28,294 nucleotides of DNA from Magnetococcales bacterium (GTDB taxonomy: Bacteria; Pseudomonadota; Magnetococcia; Magnetococcales; UBA8363), in contig JADFYU010000030.1 in assembly GCA_015232865.1 (NCBI GenBank), positions 1 through 28,294 of the forward strand, in the 5' to 3' direction. The notes beneath the pieces were generated by a model, which worked only from the letters and a program-made list of their open reading frames with translations, did not search any database and had not been told where the DNA came from. The stretch's first letter is position 1; each line of letters begins with the position of its first letter. This document shows positions 8,897 through 17,821 of the stretch, one piece after another. Made by a program: the position numbers and the translations under genes.

Positions 8897-10110
8897 ATCG
8901 TAAAGCATCGACCGGCATTATTTTTATTACGGTATTTTTGGATCTGCTTGGGTTTGGTATGGTCTTGCCCCTCATGCCTCTTTATGCTTCAGACCCACGT
9001 TTTGCCGCCACACCGGCTGAAATTGGCTGGTTGATGGCCATCTACTCCATCATGCAGTTTCTTTTTGCGCCATTGTGGGGACGGCTATCGGATCGGATCG
9101 GTCGCCGTCCGGTTTTGATCATCGGGCTGTTTGGCTCTTCCATCTCCTATTTGGTCTACGGTTTGGCGGGTTCCCTGCTGTTGTTGTTCATCGGTCGGGG
9201 GGTTGCGGGAATCATGGGAGCCAATATTTCGGTGGCTCAGGCGGCCATGGCCGATTTGACCAGCCGGGAGGATCGCGCCCGTGCCATGGGCATGATCGGT
9301 GCAGCCTTTGGTCTGGGCTTTGTTCTGGGGCCGGCCATGGGCGGGTTTTTGTCGGGTTACGGTTTGGCAGCGGCTCCGTTGGTGGCGGCGGTTATTACCG
9401 GAATGAACGGCTTGGCCGCTCTCCTGTATCTGGCTGAAACCCGCAAACCTGATGGAGCGGATTTAAACAAAACTAGGCAACAACCCAAAGGTTACCATCC
9501 CTTTTCTCCGGCTCGCTGGCAAGCGGCCGGTCTCTACGCCGGCGCCCTTTCACTCTGCTTGCTAATGGGGCTGTTTATCACCTTGTTTTCAGCCTTTGAG
9601 GTGGTATTACCCCTATGGGGTAGTGAGATGATGGGCTGGAGCATGGGGGATATTGGCTGGGTATTCTTTTATGTTGGGGTGGTTGCGGTGATTGTTCAAG
9701 GAGGGGTGGTTCGGCGTTTAGCTCCGAGAATTGGAGAAAAACGGACGACCCAAGCTGGTTTGTCGCTGGTTGCCATCGGTTTTATATTGTTGGCGGCTTG
9801 GAGTCAAGGCGGGGTCTGGCTCTCTTTGGCGCTGATTTCAGCCGGGGCTGGGCTGGTTCATCCCGGCCTATCGAGCCTGGTCAGTCTCAACACCGATCCG
9901 GACAACCAAGGTATGATGCTGGGACTTTTTCAATCCATGAGCGCTTTGGGCCGCAGTGTGGGGCCGGTAATCGGTGGTGGGGTGTATGGTCTTTACAAGG
10001 GGGATATTTTCTTTGCTACGGCGTTGGGGGTTGTGGTGGTGCTGGTCTTGTTTTTCCAGATCAAGAAGAAAATCCTCGACGCCCGCGAAATCGGCCAGAC
10101 ATCCGCATAA
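8893..10110 (+). CDS. MFS transporter, TetA-like drug:H+ antiporter (DHA1)
   Basis: Inner-membrane major facilitator of 405 residues with 12 hydrophobic segments. MFS motif A is intact (GRLSDRIGRRPVL), and the antiporter motif C region reads GFVLGPAMGGFLSG. The opening LLGFGMVLPLMPLYA is typical of the TetA/class-B drug-efflux subgroup. The frame also permits a TTG start at 8875, but ATG 8893 sits in the ATGA overlap with the preceding gene and begins directly with MNRKAS before TM1, so I choose it. The substrate cannot be told from sequence; a role in tetracycline resistance should not be assumed. The last 50 nt overlap the convergent holA gene. Confidence 0.9.
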   Translation: MNRKASTGIIFITVFLDLLGFGMVLPLMPLYASDPRFAATPAEIGWLMAIYSIMQFLFAPLWGRLSDRIGRRPVLIIGLFGSSISYLVYGLAGSLLLLFIGRGVAGIMGANISVAQAAMADLTSREDRARAMGMIGAAFGLGFVLGPAMGGFLSGYGLAAAPLVAAVITGMNGLAALLYLAETRKPDGADLNKTRQQPKGYHPFSPARWQAAGLYAGALSLCLLMGLFITLFSAFEVVLPLWGSEMMGWSMGDIGWVFFYVGVVAVIVQGGVVRRLAPRIGEKRTTQAGLSLVAIGFILLAAWSQGGVWLSLALISAGAGLVHPGLSSLVSLNTDPDNQGMMLGLFQSMSALGRSVGPVIGGGVYGLYKGDIFFATALGVVVVLVLFFQIKKKILDAREIGQTSA

Positions 10111-11095
10111 TCAGGCTGCTCATCACTCTCTTTGGCGGTCCACCCCCCCCTTTCAAGGCTTTGTCGGCCTCTTGACAATCCAGCAGGCTATTGGCCAGGT
10201 TTTTGGGGTTGATGGAGTGACAATGGTTTAAAAACTCACGCTCTTCCCGCCAGAAAATTCTTAATTTTTTACTGACGATTTTTGGGTTTTCCCCCTGTTT
10301 AAGCAGGGCTTGCCCCTGAATAATCCGTCGTAAACGCATGGCGATGGTGCCGAGCATGGCTAACGGAGCCTCGCCGGTCTCCAATAATTTATCCAAAATA
10401 GTCAGTGTCTCCTGAGTCTGGCCGTTGAATAGGGCAGAAGCCAGGCCGAACGAGCTGTATTGTACGGTCTCCCCGACCACCGCCAGCACTTCATCCAATC
10501 CAACCGTGAGATTATCGCCCAAAAATAGCTGTAATTTGTCCAGTTCACTGGAAGCCGACTGGGAGTTGCCTTCCAATCGCTGGCTGAGGTGCTGGAGAGC
10601 ATCTGGCTCCACATGGTAGCCATTTTTTTTAAGATAGTCCCGTATCCACCGGCTCAACTCCCCCCCTTCAAGAGGATAAAATGGAATGGCCCAAGCGGAT
10701 TTGCTGGCCTCAAACCCTTTGCGAATGGCGTGGCTGGCCTCCAAATTTTCGGCTTGCAGAACAAGCAGAGTGGTTTTGGCCGGTGCTTTTAGATAGGCCA
10801 GCAGGTTTTTACGTGCTTCCGGAAGGGTTTTGTCGGCCTCTTTTAATAGAATAAATTTTTTTTTGCTGAGAAATGGAAAGCTCTGACAGGCACTGAAAAA
10901 TCGTTCTTGGTTCAGATCTTGACCAAAAAAAGTCTCGGCATCAAAGTCGGCGGCACTTTCATCTAAGAGGGTTTTTTTTCTGAGGGCATCGATATGGTTG
11001 ACAATCAATCCCTGCTCCAGACCATAGAGGAGTATAGCTGGTGGGATCTCCCCGCTTTTCAAGCGAAGCAAAAGTTCGTTGGATTTTACTTTCAT
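10061..11095 (-). CDS. holA: DNA polymerase III delta subunit
   Basis: The clamp-loader subunit that opens the beta sliding clamp during DNA replication. The 344-residue product follows the HolA plan: N-terminal PAILLYGLEQGLIVNHI, then FDAETFFGQDLNQERFFSACQ, central FLSKKKFILLKEADKTLP, LSQRLEGNSQSASSELDKL, and a C-terminal collar region with SLLDCQEADKALKGGGG. Sequence conservation in this family is weak, but the order and length fit well. The 3' end overlaps the convergent MFS gene by 50 nt. A G-run in the coding strand (8-9 C on the plus strand near 10143) encodes the GGGG stretch. The frame continues sensibly through it. A 160-nt gap separates it from the upstream exporter gene on the same strand. 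Confidence 0.9.
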   Translation of the reverse strand: MKVKSNELLLRLKSGEIPPAILLYGLEQGLIVNHIDALRKKTLLDESAADFDAETFFGQDLNQERFFSACQSFPFLSKKKFILLKEADKTLPEARKNLLAYLKAPAKTTLLVLQAENLEASHAIRKGFEASKSAWAIPFYPLEGGELSRWIRDYLKKNGYHVEPDALQHLSQRLEGNSQSASSELDKLQLFLGDNLTVGLDEVLAVVGETVQYSSFGLASALFNGQTQETLTILDKLLETGEAPLAMLGTIAMRLRRIIQGQALLKQGENPKIVSKKLRIFWREEREFLNHCHSINPKNLANSLLDCQEADKALKGGGGPPKRVMSSLIMRMSGRFRGRRGFSS

Positions 11096-11255
11096 GGAAA
11101 TCAGGGTAAGACATCTTTTGATGATCTACAACAGCCCAAGCAACGGTTTTGAGCGAATAGGGCCATTTCTTTTTAGGGCTGATGACTGTTTGAGGTTTGG
11201 CCTGACAGACTTTCAGCCAACCTAACCTGAATGTGCTTGGATAAGTTGCCAGGTA

Positions 11256-14042
11256 TTATCCAGAATTGGACGATTTATCTTGATTGGTCAAAGAGTGGCT
11301 GCGCATATTGAAGCAGGAGCGCAACTCCTCGGAGAGTTGTAGATTGTGTTGATCGGCCAGAATTAAACGATGACCGATGGCGCGAGATAGATTGGAAAAA
11401 ATCTTGGCGGAAAGTCGGGGTTGAAAGCGGGCGATGTTTTGTATGCTTTTCCAATTGATTACCAACAGTTGGCTCTCTTCGGTGGCAAGAGCTTCTGAGG
11501 TGCGTTTAACCCCTGTCACCACCGATTGTATGCCAAACAGGTCGCCCTCTTTGAGTTGGCGGATGGTGGCCCGACTTTGGTTGTTGACCACTTTCAGCTC
11601 GACCGATCCGCTCAGAATAACAAACATATCCGTGGCCATATCACCGGAGATAAAGACAATTTCTCCCGGTTTGTAGGTTTTTACCCGGCTCATGACAATC
11701 ATTTTTTTTATGTGCCAATGGCGCATTCCGAAAAAAAGCTCGCACTGTTCCAAAACCCGTGTTTTCAATCGAACAGAAAGCATTTCCCAGACCGACAACA
11801 GATGAATATTCAGCAGCAGCATGGGGGTGATGATAAAGGTCGAAAACAGAGCCAGTAGCATGACCATGGAACTGAGCAGTCCAAACCAGACCAGAGGTGG
11901 AAAGCTGGAGAGTGCAAAGGTTCCAAAGCCAATGGCCAAAGCGATGGAGGTGGCAAAAATGGGCGATGATTCATCCCGAATGGTTCGGCGCAGGGCTTCT
12001 TGCTCATGATGATGTGTGCGCAAGTGCGTGTTGTAGCGGACCATGAAATGGATGGTGTTGTCGACACAAATGCCAATAGCAATCACGGCGACCATGGCGG
12101 TTCCGGTATTGAGGGGAATACCCATAAACCCCATGACGCCAAACAGAAGGATGATGGGAAACAGATTGGCGATAATGGCCGATAGTCCGGCTCGATAGTT
12201 GAGAAACAGCAGAGAGATGATGATGAAAATGATAAACAGCATCAGAAGGACGGATTTGGCCTGGCCGATGGCCATGGCATCCGCTGCCCGACTGTTAAGA
12301 ACACCCTCACCGGTAATTTTTACCATCAAACCCGGATCGACGTTTTTAATCAAACGTTCAATATCGCCCAGAGCCAGATTAAGTACGTGGGTGTCTTGAA
12401 TCGCATGGCGAACAATAATACGTGCTGTGGAAAAATCTTTTGAAACAAAAGCCTGAATCTGTTCATGATCGAGAAAAAGCATATATTCTCGAACCAGATC
12501 ATCAGAGTCCGGTAATAACATGAGCTCCTCTGGAGACTCTTCCATGACCACGTTGAGTAGGGCCATGATATCGGCAAAGGAGAAGGTTTTATCGAAGTGT
12601 CCGGTTTTATCGACCGCTTGTTGCAAAGATTGAATTTGGTTCAGGTAGTGGGCTTTGAGAAACGTGTCGCGGATACCGGCATTCAAGACGATGGAAAAAG
12701 TCTGCATTCCTGCCAGATCTTTTGTCAACCGGTCGGCCTGCAGTTTGATGGTCGACTGATTGTCAAAATAGTCCATGGCGCTGTTGTTGATTCTCAGATG
12801 AAAGGCGCCGGTGCCGATGGTCAGGGTAATCACAAAAATAGAGAGGGGAAGGGCGAACCCGCTTTTGCTAATCCAGTCGCACAGCAGGCGTTCTGTGCGG
12901 GAGTTCTCACTTTTGCGGGTATGCTGTTGTTGGGACTGAGAGCCAACTTGAGAAAGAGTTGCCGGAATCAGTAGAACTGTAATGAAAAAGTTAAACAATA
13001 ATCCGGTGGAGGCGATTAGACCAAACTCCTGTAATAGTTGAATATTGTTTAAGACAATAGATAAAAAACCCAGATATGAGGTAATAAAGGTCAGCAAAAT
13101 GGCCAAGCCGATTCGTTTTCCCATACGATTGATGGATTTTCTTTTGTCTAGTCCGAGTTCAATGCCAGCATGATATTCGGCCAGAATATGAATGTCCTCC
13201 GTCGAGCCGACGATGATGAGCAGGGCCGGGACGATGGAGGTGATGACCGTGATGGGAATATCAAACGCAGCCATCAAGCCCAGGGTCCAGATGATGCTGA
13301 GTAGAGCGGTAATCAGGGGGAGAAATGCGGTGGTCAGGCGGCGTTGACTGACTAAAAGCGTCAAAAACAGCATGATCAACGAGAGGGGAAGAATGGTGGT
13401 CTGCTCCTGACGAATCTTCTCATTCAACAGTTTGGTGACACTGGGATTGCCGATTTGAAAAACCGTCTCCAGTTTTTTATGAAGGGGGGCAATGGCTGTT
13501 TCAATGTCTGAAACAAGCTGCTCTTCATAGCCGATATGGAGGGCGCTGGCGTCCATTATTATATTAACGGCCATGCTTTTTCCATCTTTGGATAGTAAAT
13601 TATTCTGAATCAGCGGGTTTTTCAGGGCCGCCTCTTTTATCTGTTCTGCTTGAGACTCTTGTGAGGGTATATCAGCCAAATAGGGTTTGGCGCTTAAGTT
13701 GCCGTTGATGCTCTTGAGGTGGGGGATAGAAAACAGCGAGTTGGTCTCTTTGACATACGGACTTGATTCTATTGCCTCAATGGCCTCTTGGATGGCCTTT
13801 AGTCGATCGGCTGAAAACAGATGTTGGTCATGCAGATATAAGATGGTAATGCTGTCGGAGCCAAAACGGTCCAGGGTCTGCTGGTAAAAGGCCAGTTCGA
13901 CAGAATCCTTGACCATCATATCCTGGGCGGAAATATTGATTTTTAAATCTTTGATGGAGGTTCCAGCCAGCAGGGTGCAGAGAAACAGAACAATAAATAG
14001 TGCCGTCGAGTGATGGGACGAAAACCGGATGATTCTTTCCAT
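11256..14042 (-). CDS. MMPL/RND-family exporter fused to a C-terminal cyclic-nucleotide-binding-like domain
   Basis: 928 residues. The N-terminal 770 or so are a predicted RND exporter of the COG1033/MMPL type: TM1 near residues 12-30, a periplasmic loop, a five-helix bundle (residues about 215-365), then a repeat of the same plan with TM7 near 400 and a second bundle near 600-760. GSTEDIHIL and GICVDNTIHFMVRYN are the paired TM4/TM10 motifs. Residues about 780-905 form a cNMP-binding beta-roll: YKPGEIVFISGDMATDMFVILSGSVEL, then GDLFGIQSVVTGVKRTSEA. The phosphate-contacting Arg is present, but the Glu of the usual FGE motif is Ile, so binding of cAMP or cGMP is uncertain. It may be a membrane transporter gated by an intracellular signal. 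It is divergent from the cytochrome gene across a 235-nt gap. Confidence 0.88.
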   Translation of the reverse strand: MERIIRFSSHHSTALFIVLFLCTLLAGTSIKDLKINISAQDMMVKDSVELAFYQQTLDRFGSDSITILYLHDQHLFSADRLKAIQEAIEAIESSPYVKETNSLFSIPHLKSINGNLSAKPYLADIPSQESQAEQIKEAALKNPLIQNNLLSKDGKSMAVNIIMDASALHIGYEEQLVSDIETAIAPLHKKLETVFQIGNPSVTKLLNEKIRQEQTTILPLSLIMLFLTLLVSQRRLTTAFLPLITALLSIIWTLGLMAAFDIPITVITSIVPALLIIVGSTEDIHILAEYHAGIELGLDKRKSINRMGKRIGLAILLTFITSYLGFLSIVLNNIQLLQEFGLIASTGLLFNFFITVLLIPATLSQVGSQSQQQHTRKSENSRTERLLCDWISKSGFALPLSIFVITLTIGTGAFHLRINNSAMDYFDNQSTIKLQADRLTKDLAGMQTFSIVLNAGIRDTFLKAHYLNQIQSLQQAVDKTGHFDKTFSFADIMALLNVVMEESPEELMLLPDSDDLVREYMLFLDHEQIQAFVSKDFSTARIIVRHAIQDTHVLNLALGDIERLIKNVDPGLMVKITGEGVLNSRAADAMAIGQAKSVLLMLFIIFIIISLLFLNYRAGLSAIIANLFPIILLFGVMGFMGIPLNTGTAMVAVIAIGICVDNTIHFMVRYNTHLRTHHHEQEALRRTIRDESSPIFATSIALAIGFGTFALSSFPPLVWFGLLSSMVMLLALFSTFIITPMLLLNIHLLSVWEMLSVRLKTRVLEQCELFFGMRHWHIKKMIVMSRVKTYKPGEIVFISGDMATDMFVILSGSVELKVVNNQSRATIRQLKEGDLFGIQSVVTGVKRTSEALATEESQLLVINWKSIQNIARFQPRLSAKIFSNLSRAIGHRLILADQHNLQLSEELRSCFNMRSHSLTNQDKSSNSG

Positions 14043-14106
14043 GGTCCATCTATTCCAAAATAAAAGAGCGGGAAATCTGTTACGGTCAAGTTGAAACTAT
14101 AGTATA

Positions 14107-14247
14107 ATGAAGGTGATCATGAAAAAAAATGAGCAGAGAGCGATCCGTTTCAGGTTATTGGACTATGATTCATCCGGTTTGTTCCCTGTTGAGCGTCTTA
14201 AGCCTGGATTCGGCAGTTGTCCGCACGCAATCGGCCCAACCTCTTGA
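14107..14247 (+). CDS. Possible 46-codon small ORF running into a repeat arm
   Basis: An ATG at 14107 (or in frame at 14119) opens a short frame. It encodes a basic peptide with FRLLDYDSSGLFPVERLK and ends in residues encoded by the repeat arm that begins at 14203. AAGGTGA lies just before the second ATG. It could be the stub of a gene truncated when the repeat inserted, or chance. No family is recognised. Confidence 0.2.
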   Translation: MKVIMKKNEQRAIRFRLLDYDSSGLFPVERLKPGFGSCPHAIGPTS

Positions 14248-14262
14248 TTCACTTGGCAAACT
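14203..14262 (+). repeat. Left arm of inverted-repeat element A (upstream of the cytochrome gene)
   Basis: Begins CCTGGATTCGGCAGTTG. It matches the reverse complement of the right arm at 14886-14940 at about 30 of the first 38 positions. It is also related to the arms of the elements at 17822 and 19174 (shared GCAC and GGC-CAAC spacing). It ends about 15 nt before the cytochrome start, so it forms most of that gene's leader. Confidence 0.8.
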
Positions 14263-14277
14263 GGAAATGAGAGTTAA

Positions 14278-14844
14278 ATGAAACATTTTTTTCTGACTAA
14301 AATTGGTTTGATTCGGTTTGTTCTCTTATTATCTCCGGTTGTTGTGCTGGGCTGGACATCTCCTTTATTTGCCAGTGGAGTCACGGTTTCGGGCGGATTT
14401 CAAATGGGTGGTGGAGCAATCCAAGAGCAGGGGCCATTGGTGCTTTCTGCCGAAGTTAAAAAAAGGGTTGTCGAGGATATGGCCCAACTCAACCAGGATT
14501 TTGCTCTCATTCTTCAGGCTCTGATTATAGGGGATCATCCATCTCTTGGCCGTCGTGCAGATGCCATTGAACAACTGACGGCCCATGAAGATCAAAATCC
14601 CGAAAAAAGGTGGTGGGAGGATGAGGGCTTTCCTCCTGAGTTTATTCGTTTGCGGCGACGGTTACACCGGTTTGCCGCCCAACTCACTCGTGCTGCTCAA
14701 GATCGGGATCTGGCAACGGAGCAGTTTTTGTTCAATCGGATGTTGGATACCTGTGTGGGTTGCCATCAAACCTACTCCAATTTTCGGGCCTCCGCAGTCA
14801 ACCCGGCTGAGTCGGGGCATTTAGGCCTCGGACCCGGTAGATAA
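14278..14844 (+). CDS. Exported class II (c'-type) monohaem cytochrome c
   Basis: A periplasmic electron carrier or gas-binding cytochrome of the c'/c556 class. The 188-residue product has a signal peptide (hydrophobic core IRFVLLLSPVVVLGW, cleavage near LFA-SGV). It has a single haem-binding motif, CVGCH, near the C-terminus at about residue 160. C-terminal placement of CXXCH in an all-helical domain is the hallmark of class II cytochromes. The helical part before it (MAQLNQDFALILQALIIGD) fits. It lacks neighbours of an oxidoreductase complex, so the redox partner is unknown. The gene sits alone between the two arms of an inverted repeat (14203-14262 and 14886-14940). Transcription may depend on, or be affected by, that element. 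Confidence 0.85.
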   Translation: MKHFFLTKIGLIRFVLLLSPVVVLGWTSPLFASGVTVSGGFQMGGGAIQEQGPLVLSAEVKKRVVEDMAQLNQDFALILQALIIGDHPSLGRRADAIEQLTAHEDQNPEKRWWEDEGFPPEFIRLRRRLHRFAAQLTRAAQDRDLATEQFLFNRMLDTCVGCHQTYSNFRASAVNPAESGHLGLGPGR

Positions 14845-14885
14845 GGATCATCTTGATTACTGTTGAGGATGTTCATCCCCGCTTG

Positions 14886-14940
14886 AACTAACAAATCCGG
14901 CCGTTGTGCCAAGTGCGTGCTGTCAACTGCCGTTTCTAGG
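14886..14940 (-). repeat. Right arm of inverted-repeat element A (downstream of the cytochrome gene)
   Basis: Ends with CAACTGCCGTTTCTAGG at 14924-14940. This 17-mer is identical to the right end of element B at 17970-17986 and is a 14-of-17 inverted match to the left arm at 14203-14219. Together with the left arm it brackets the cytochrome gene in a 738-bp unit. Confidence 0.8.
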
Positions 14941-14941
14941 T

Positions 14942-17362
14942 TCAGGGCAGGAGTATCAAGGATTTTTTATCAACCAACATCTGGCCAAATTGTTTTTCGG
15001 GCAGTGGCTTGCTGAAATAATATCCCTGAATCAGGTCGCACCCTCTTTCGGAGAGCAGTTCCAACTGCTCTTTGGTTTCCACCCCTTCGGCAACAACTTT
15101 GAGGTGGAGGCTGTGAGACATGGAGATGATGGCTGAAACAATCTGGGCATCGTCAGAGTCTCTGGAGAGCTCCCGAACAAACGAGCGGTCAATTTTGAGA
15201 GTGTCGATGGGAAAATGTTTAAGGATACTCAATGAGGAGTAGCCGGTGCCAAAGTCATCCATGGCAATGGAAATGCCCCGATCCTTGATTTTTCGGAGGA
15301 TGTCGATAATCTCGTCCACATTCATCATAACCATGCTCTCAGTGATCTCCAACTCCAATTTTTCCGGGGGAAGACCGCTATCACGCAGGGCGGAGTCGAT
15401 TCGATTCAGCAGGTTTTTTTCTTTGAGTTGGCGAGCGGAAAGATTGACTGCGACCCGAATGTCCGGACTATGAGTGTGCCAGCTAGCGGTTTTAAAACAG
15501 GCCTCGCGCAAGACCCAGTCCCCCAATGGCACAATGAGGCCGGTCTCTTCGGCAACGGGTATGAAAGCATTGGGTGTGAAGAGGGTTTTGTCCGCATTTT
15601 CCCAGCGTATTAACGATTCCATTCCGGCAATAAGACCGCTGGAAAGATCGACTTTGGGTTGGTGGTGGAGAATAAACTCCCCCTTTTTTATGCCGGTGCG
15701 CATGCTGTTTTCCAGCGTGAGCCGACGATTGGCCCGTTGGTCCAGGTCTTTGCTGAAAAATTGAAAATTGCTGCGTCCCACATCCTTTGCCCGGGTCATG
15801 GCCTGAGCAGCATTTTTGAGTAGGGCGTCGGGATCATTGCCATCTTCCGGGAAGATGGTCAAGCCGACCGAGGCGGTAAAGTGTAGCTCTTGCCCGGCCA
15901 ATGGAAAGGGTTTGGCTAAGACCTTGAAAAGCCGTTGGGTCATCTGGGCCAGTGTTTCAGCACTACCGGTATTGGGGTGAATGATGGAAAATTCATCCCC
16001 ACCCAACCGACAGACGGTATCCTCCTTTCGGACCGTCTGCTTGATCCGTTCAGCAAACATTTTCAGCAGGTCATCCCCGCAAGCGTTGCCGAGACTGTCG
16101 TTGACTTTTTTAAAAAGGTCGATGTCCAAAACGGCGACGCCAATCCGGGTTTTCTCGCGTTTAGCCTGTTGAACCGCCTGCCCCAATCGGTCCAGAAACA
16201 GCCCCCGATTCGGCAGGGAGGTGAGGGGGTCGTGGGAGGCGGAAAAGGCCAGCTTTTTGTCCCATTGTTTGATCTCGGTCAGGTCGGAAAAAAAACAGAC
16301 AAAGTTTTTAATTTTACCCTGATGATCAAAGATAGCCTGAAGGTTCATTGCGGCTGGGAAATGGTCGCCATTTTTTCGGCGATTGATCGCCTCACCAACC
16401 CAAATTCCTTTCTTTTTAAGAGTTTGCCAAATTTTCTTGTAAAGATCGGAATCCTCTTCAGAGCTTTGGAAAAGATTGACGGACTGACCGATCATCTCCT
16501 CTGATGTATAGCCGTAGAGTTTGCTCAGGGCTTGGTTGACGGAAATAATCCGACTGTTGGCGTCGGCGATGAAGATCCCTTCGTGGGTTTGATCCAGCAC
16601 GATCTGGATGAGGTTTAGTTGATTTTCCATGGAACGAAGATCGGTGATATCGTGAACGGTTCCAATCATGTGTAAAGGTCGGCCATTCAGATCTCGTTTG
16701 ACCCAGCCTCGCTCAATGACAATTAGCTCCTGTCCGTCCGGTCTGATGACCCGAAACTCTACCTGATAGTCATGATTGGGGTCGGAGAGCGCAAGATCGA
16801 TGTTTTTTTGTATTTTTTTACGATCAGCGGGGTGCGTGTAGCGAAGAAACGCTTCGTGAGTGGCTTCAAACACCTGAGGCTGTAGACCAAAAATTCGAAA
16901 GGTTTCATCGGTCCAGGAGATCTGGTTTTGCTCAATATCCCAATCCCAACTACCCAACTTGGCCACTTTTTGGCCGACTAAAAGGGATTCTATTGTCCGT
17001 TTAAGGTTGTCAATGTCGGTCAGGGTTCCCACATAGCCCGATAGAGTGCCGCTCGAATCAAAATCCTCGGAGAAATGGCCTAATGCCCAGATGGGTTGGC
17101 CTTGGGTGTTTTTCAGGCGAAATTCGCAAGAGAATGGCTTGCCGTTACCGGTTTGGTTGCGCCAGGCCTCGCTGACCCTTTGTTGGTCTTGTTTATGGAT
17201 GATGGTTGTCATCCAGTGTTTTCCAAGAGCTTCCGACAGGGGTAAACCGGTTATTTCAGACCATTTCGGATTGATGAAAAGAATGAGACCCGTCAAGTCG
17301 ATTTTAAAGAGTGCGGTTGGAGAGGACTCAATCAGCGAAAGAGTGAGCGAGCGATCACGCAT
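14942..17362 (-). CDS. PAS-PAS-PAS-GGDEF-EAL cyclic-di-GMP signalling protein
   Basis: 806 residues, cytoplasmic, no membrane segment. It has three PAS/PAC sensor modules (about residues 5-118, 130-250, 252-370), a diguanylate cyclase domain (about 375-540) and a phosphodiesterase domain (about 548-795). The cyclase signature GGDEF near residue 455 is intact, with an RKED inhibitory site (RxxD) exactly five residues before it, so product inhibition is possible. The EAL domain has the catalytic set in recognisable form: ESL in place of EAL, NLSARQ, ELEITES, MDDFGTGYSSL, LKIDRSF and VVAEGVET. Both domains therefore look potentially active, which leaves the net direction open. The PAS modules probably sense a ligand or redox state. 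Its stop codon is 2 nt beyond the repeat arm ending at 14940. Confidence 0.95.
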   Translation of the reverse strand: MRDRSLTLSLIESSPTALFKIDLTGLILFINPKWSEITGLPLSEALGKHWMTTIIHKQDQQRVSEAWRNQTGNGKPFSCEFRLKNTQGQPIWALGHFSEDFDSSGTLSGYVGTLTDIDNLKRTIESLLVGQKVAKLGSWDWDIEQNQISWTDETFRIFGLQPQVFEATHEAFLRYTHPADRKKIQKNIDLALSDPNHDYQVEFRVIRPDGQELIVIERGWVKRDLNGRPLHMIGTVHDITDLRSMENQLNLIQIVLDQTHEGIFIADANSRIISVNQALSKLYGYTSEEMIGQSVNLFQSSEEDSDLYKKIWQTLKKKGIWVGEAINRRKNGDHFPAAMNLQAIFDHQGKIKNFVCFFSDLTEIKQWDKKLAFSASHDPLTSLPNRGLFLDRLGQAVQQAKREKTRIGVAVLDIDLFKKVNDSLGNACGDDLLKMFAERIKQTVRKEDTVCRLGGDEFSIIHPNTGSAETLAQMTQRLFKVLAKPFPLAGQELHFTASVGLTIFPEDGNDPDALLKNAAQAMTRAKDVGRSNFQFFSKDLDQRANRRLTLENSMRTGIKKGEFILHHQPKVDLSSGLIAGMESLIRWENADKTLFTPNAFIPVAEETGLIVPLGDWVLREACFKTASWHTHSPDIRVAVNLSARQLKEKNLLNRIDSALRDSGLPPEKLELEITESMVMMNVDEIIDILRKIKDRGISIAMDDFGTGYSSLSILKHFPIDTLKIDRSFVRELSRDSDDAQIVSAIISMSHSLHLKVVAEGVETKEQLELLSERGCDLIQGYYFSKPLPEKQFGQMLVDKKSLILLP

Positions 17363-17821
17363 GGTTAGTCCAAGTTGTCAGTTAAAATGGTGTTAATCAT
17401 TTGGAGAGGTTGTCGCCGGTTTTTAGGATAAACGTTTTTCGCTTGGTTACAGTGAAAATTGTAATAGATCAAAACCATTATAATCTCGTTAAGTTTTGCT
17501 AATATTAACCACTATATCGCCCAATCCGGGTTGTTGGAGTCTGTTTTCGGCATCAATATTTGATCAAATCGGCCGACAGGAGAAAAAAATGTAAACAATC
17601 TGGTTGGCTTGTCTCTGTTGACCGTTTGGATGAGGATAGATCCAGAGGCTCAGGCGCACAGCTTGAAATTTAAAATGGGCCGACATAATAAACCACCCTA
17701 ATTGTACCAAAAAAAGGTTGTCTGGACAATACCTTGATTTAAATTTTTCTGCAATTAAATGGTGCGTCGGATTTTTGGTTTAAGCGATAAGGGGCGGCTC
17801 TATTTTTTTTCAGGCTATAAT
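17363..17821. other. Intergenic region without a recognised gene
   Basis: About 460 nt between the start of the GGDEF-EAL gene and repeat element B. It is AT-rich with stops in all frames. No tRNA, terminator or operator is recognised. It should hold the promoter of the minus-strand GGDEF-EAL gene. Confidence 0.5.

Noticed and set aside
10140..10170. Frameshift in holA at the homopolymeric G/C run
   Set aside because: Translation continues across the run with the expected collar-domain end (KALKGGGGPP, then SSLIMRMSG), so the frame appears intact.
14942..17362. Inactive phosphodiesterase because EAL reads ESL
   Set aside because: The metal-binding Glu is kept and the other catalytic motifs are intact. 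Variation of the middle residue is common in active domains.
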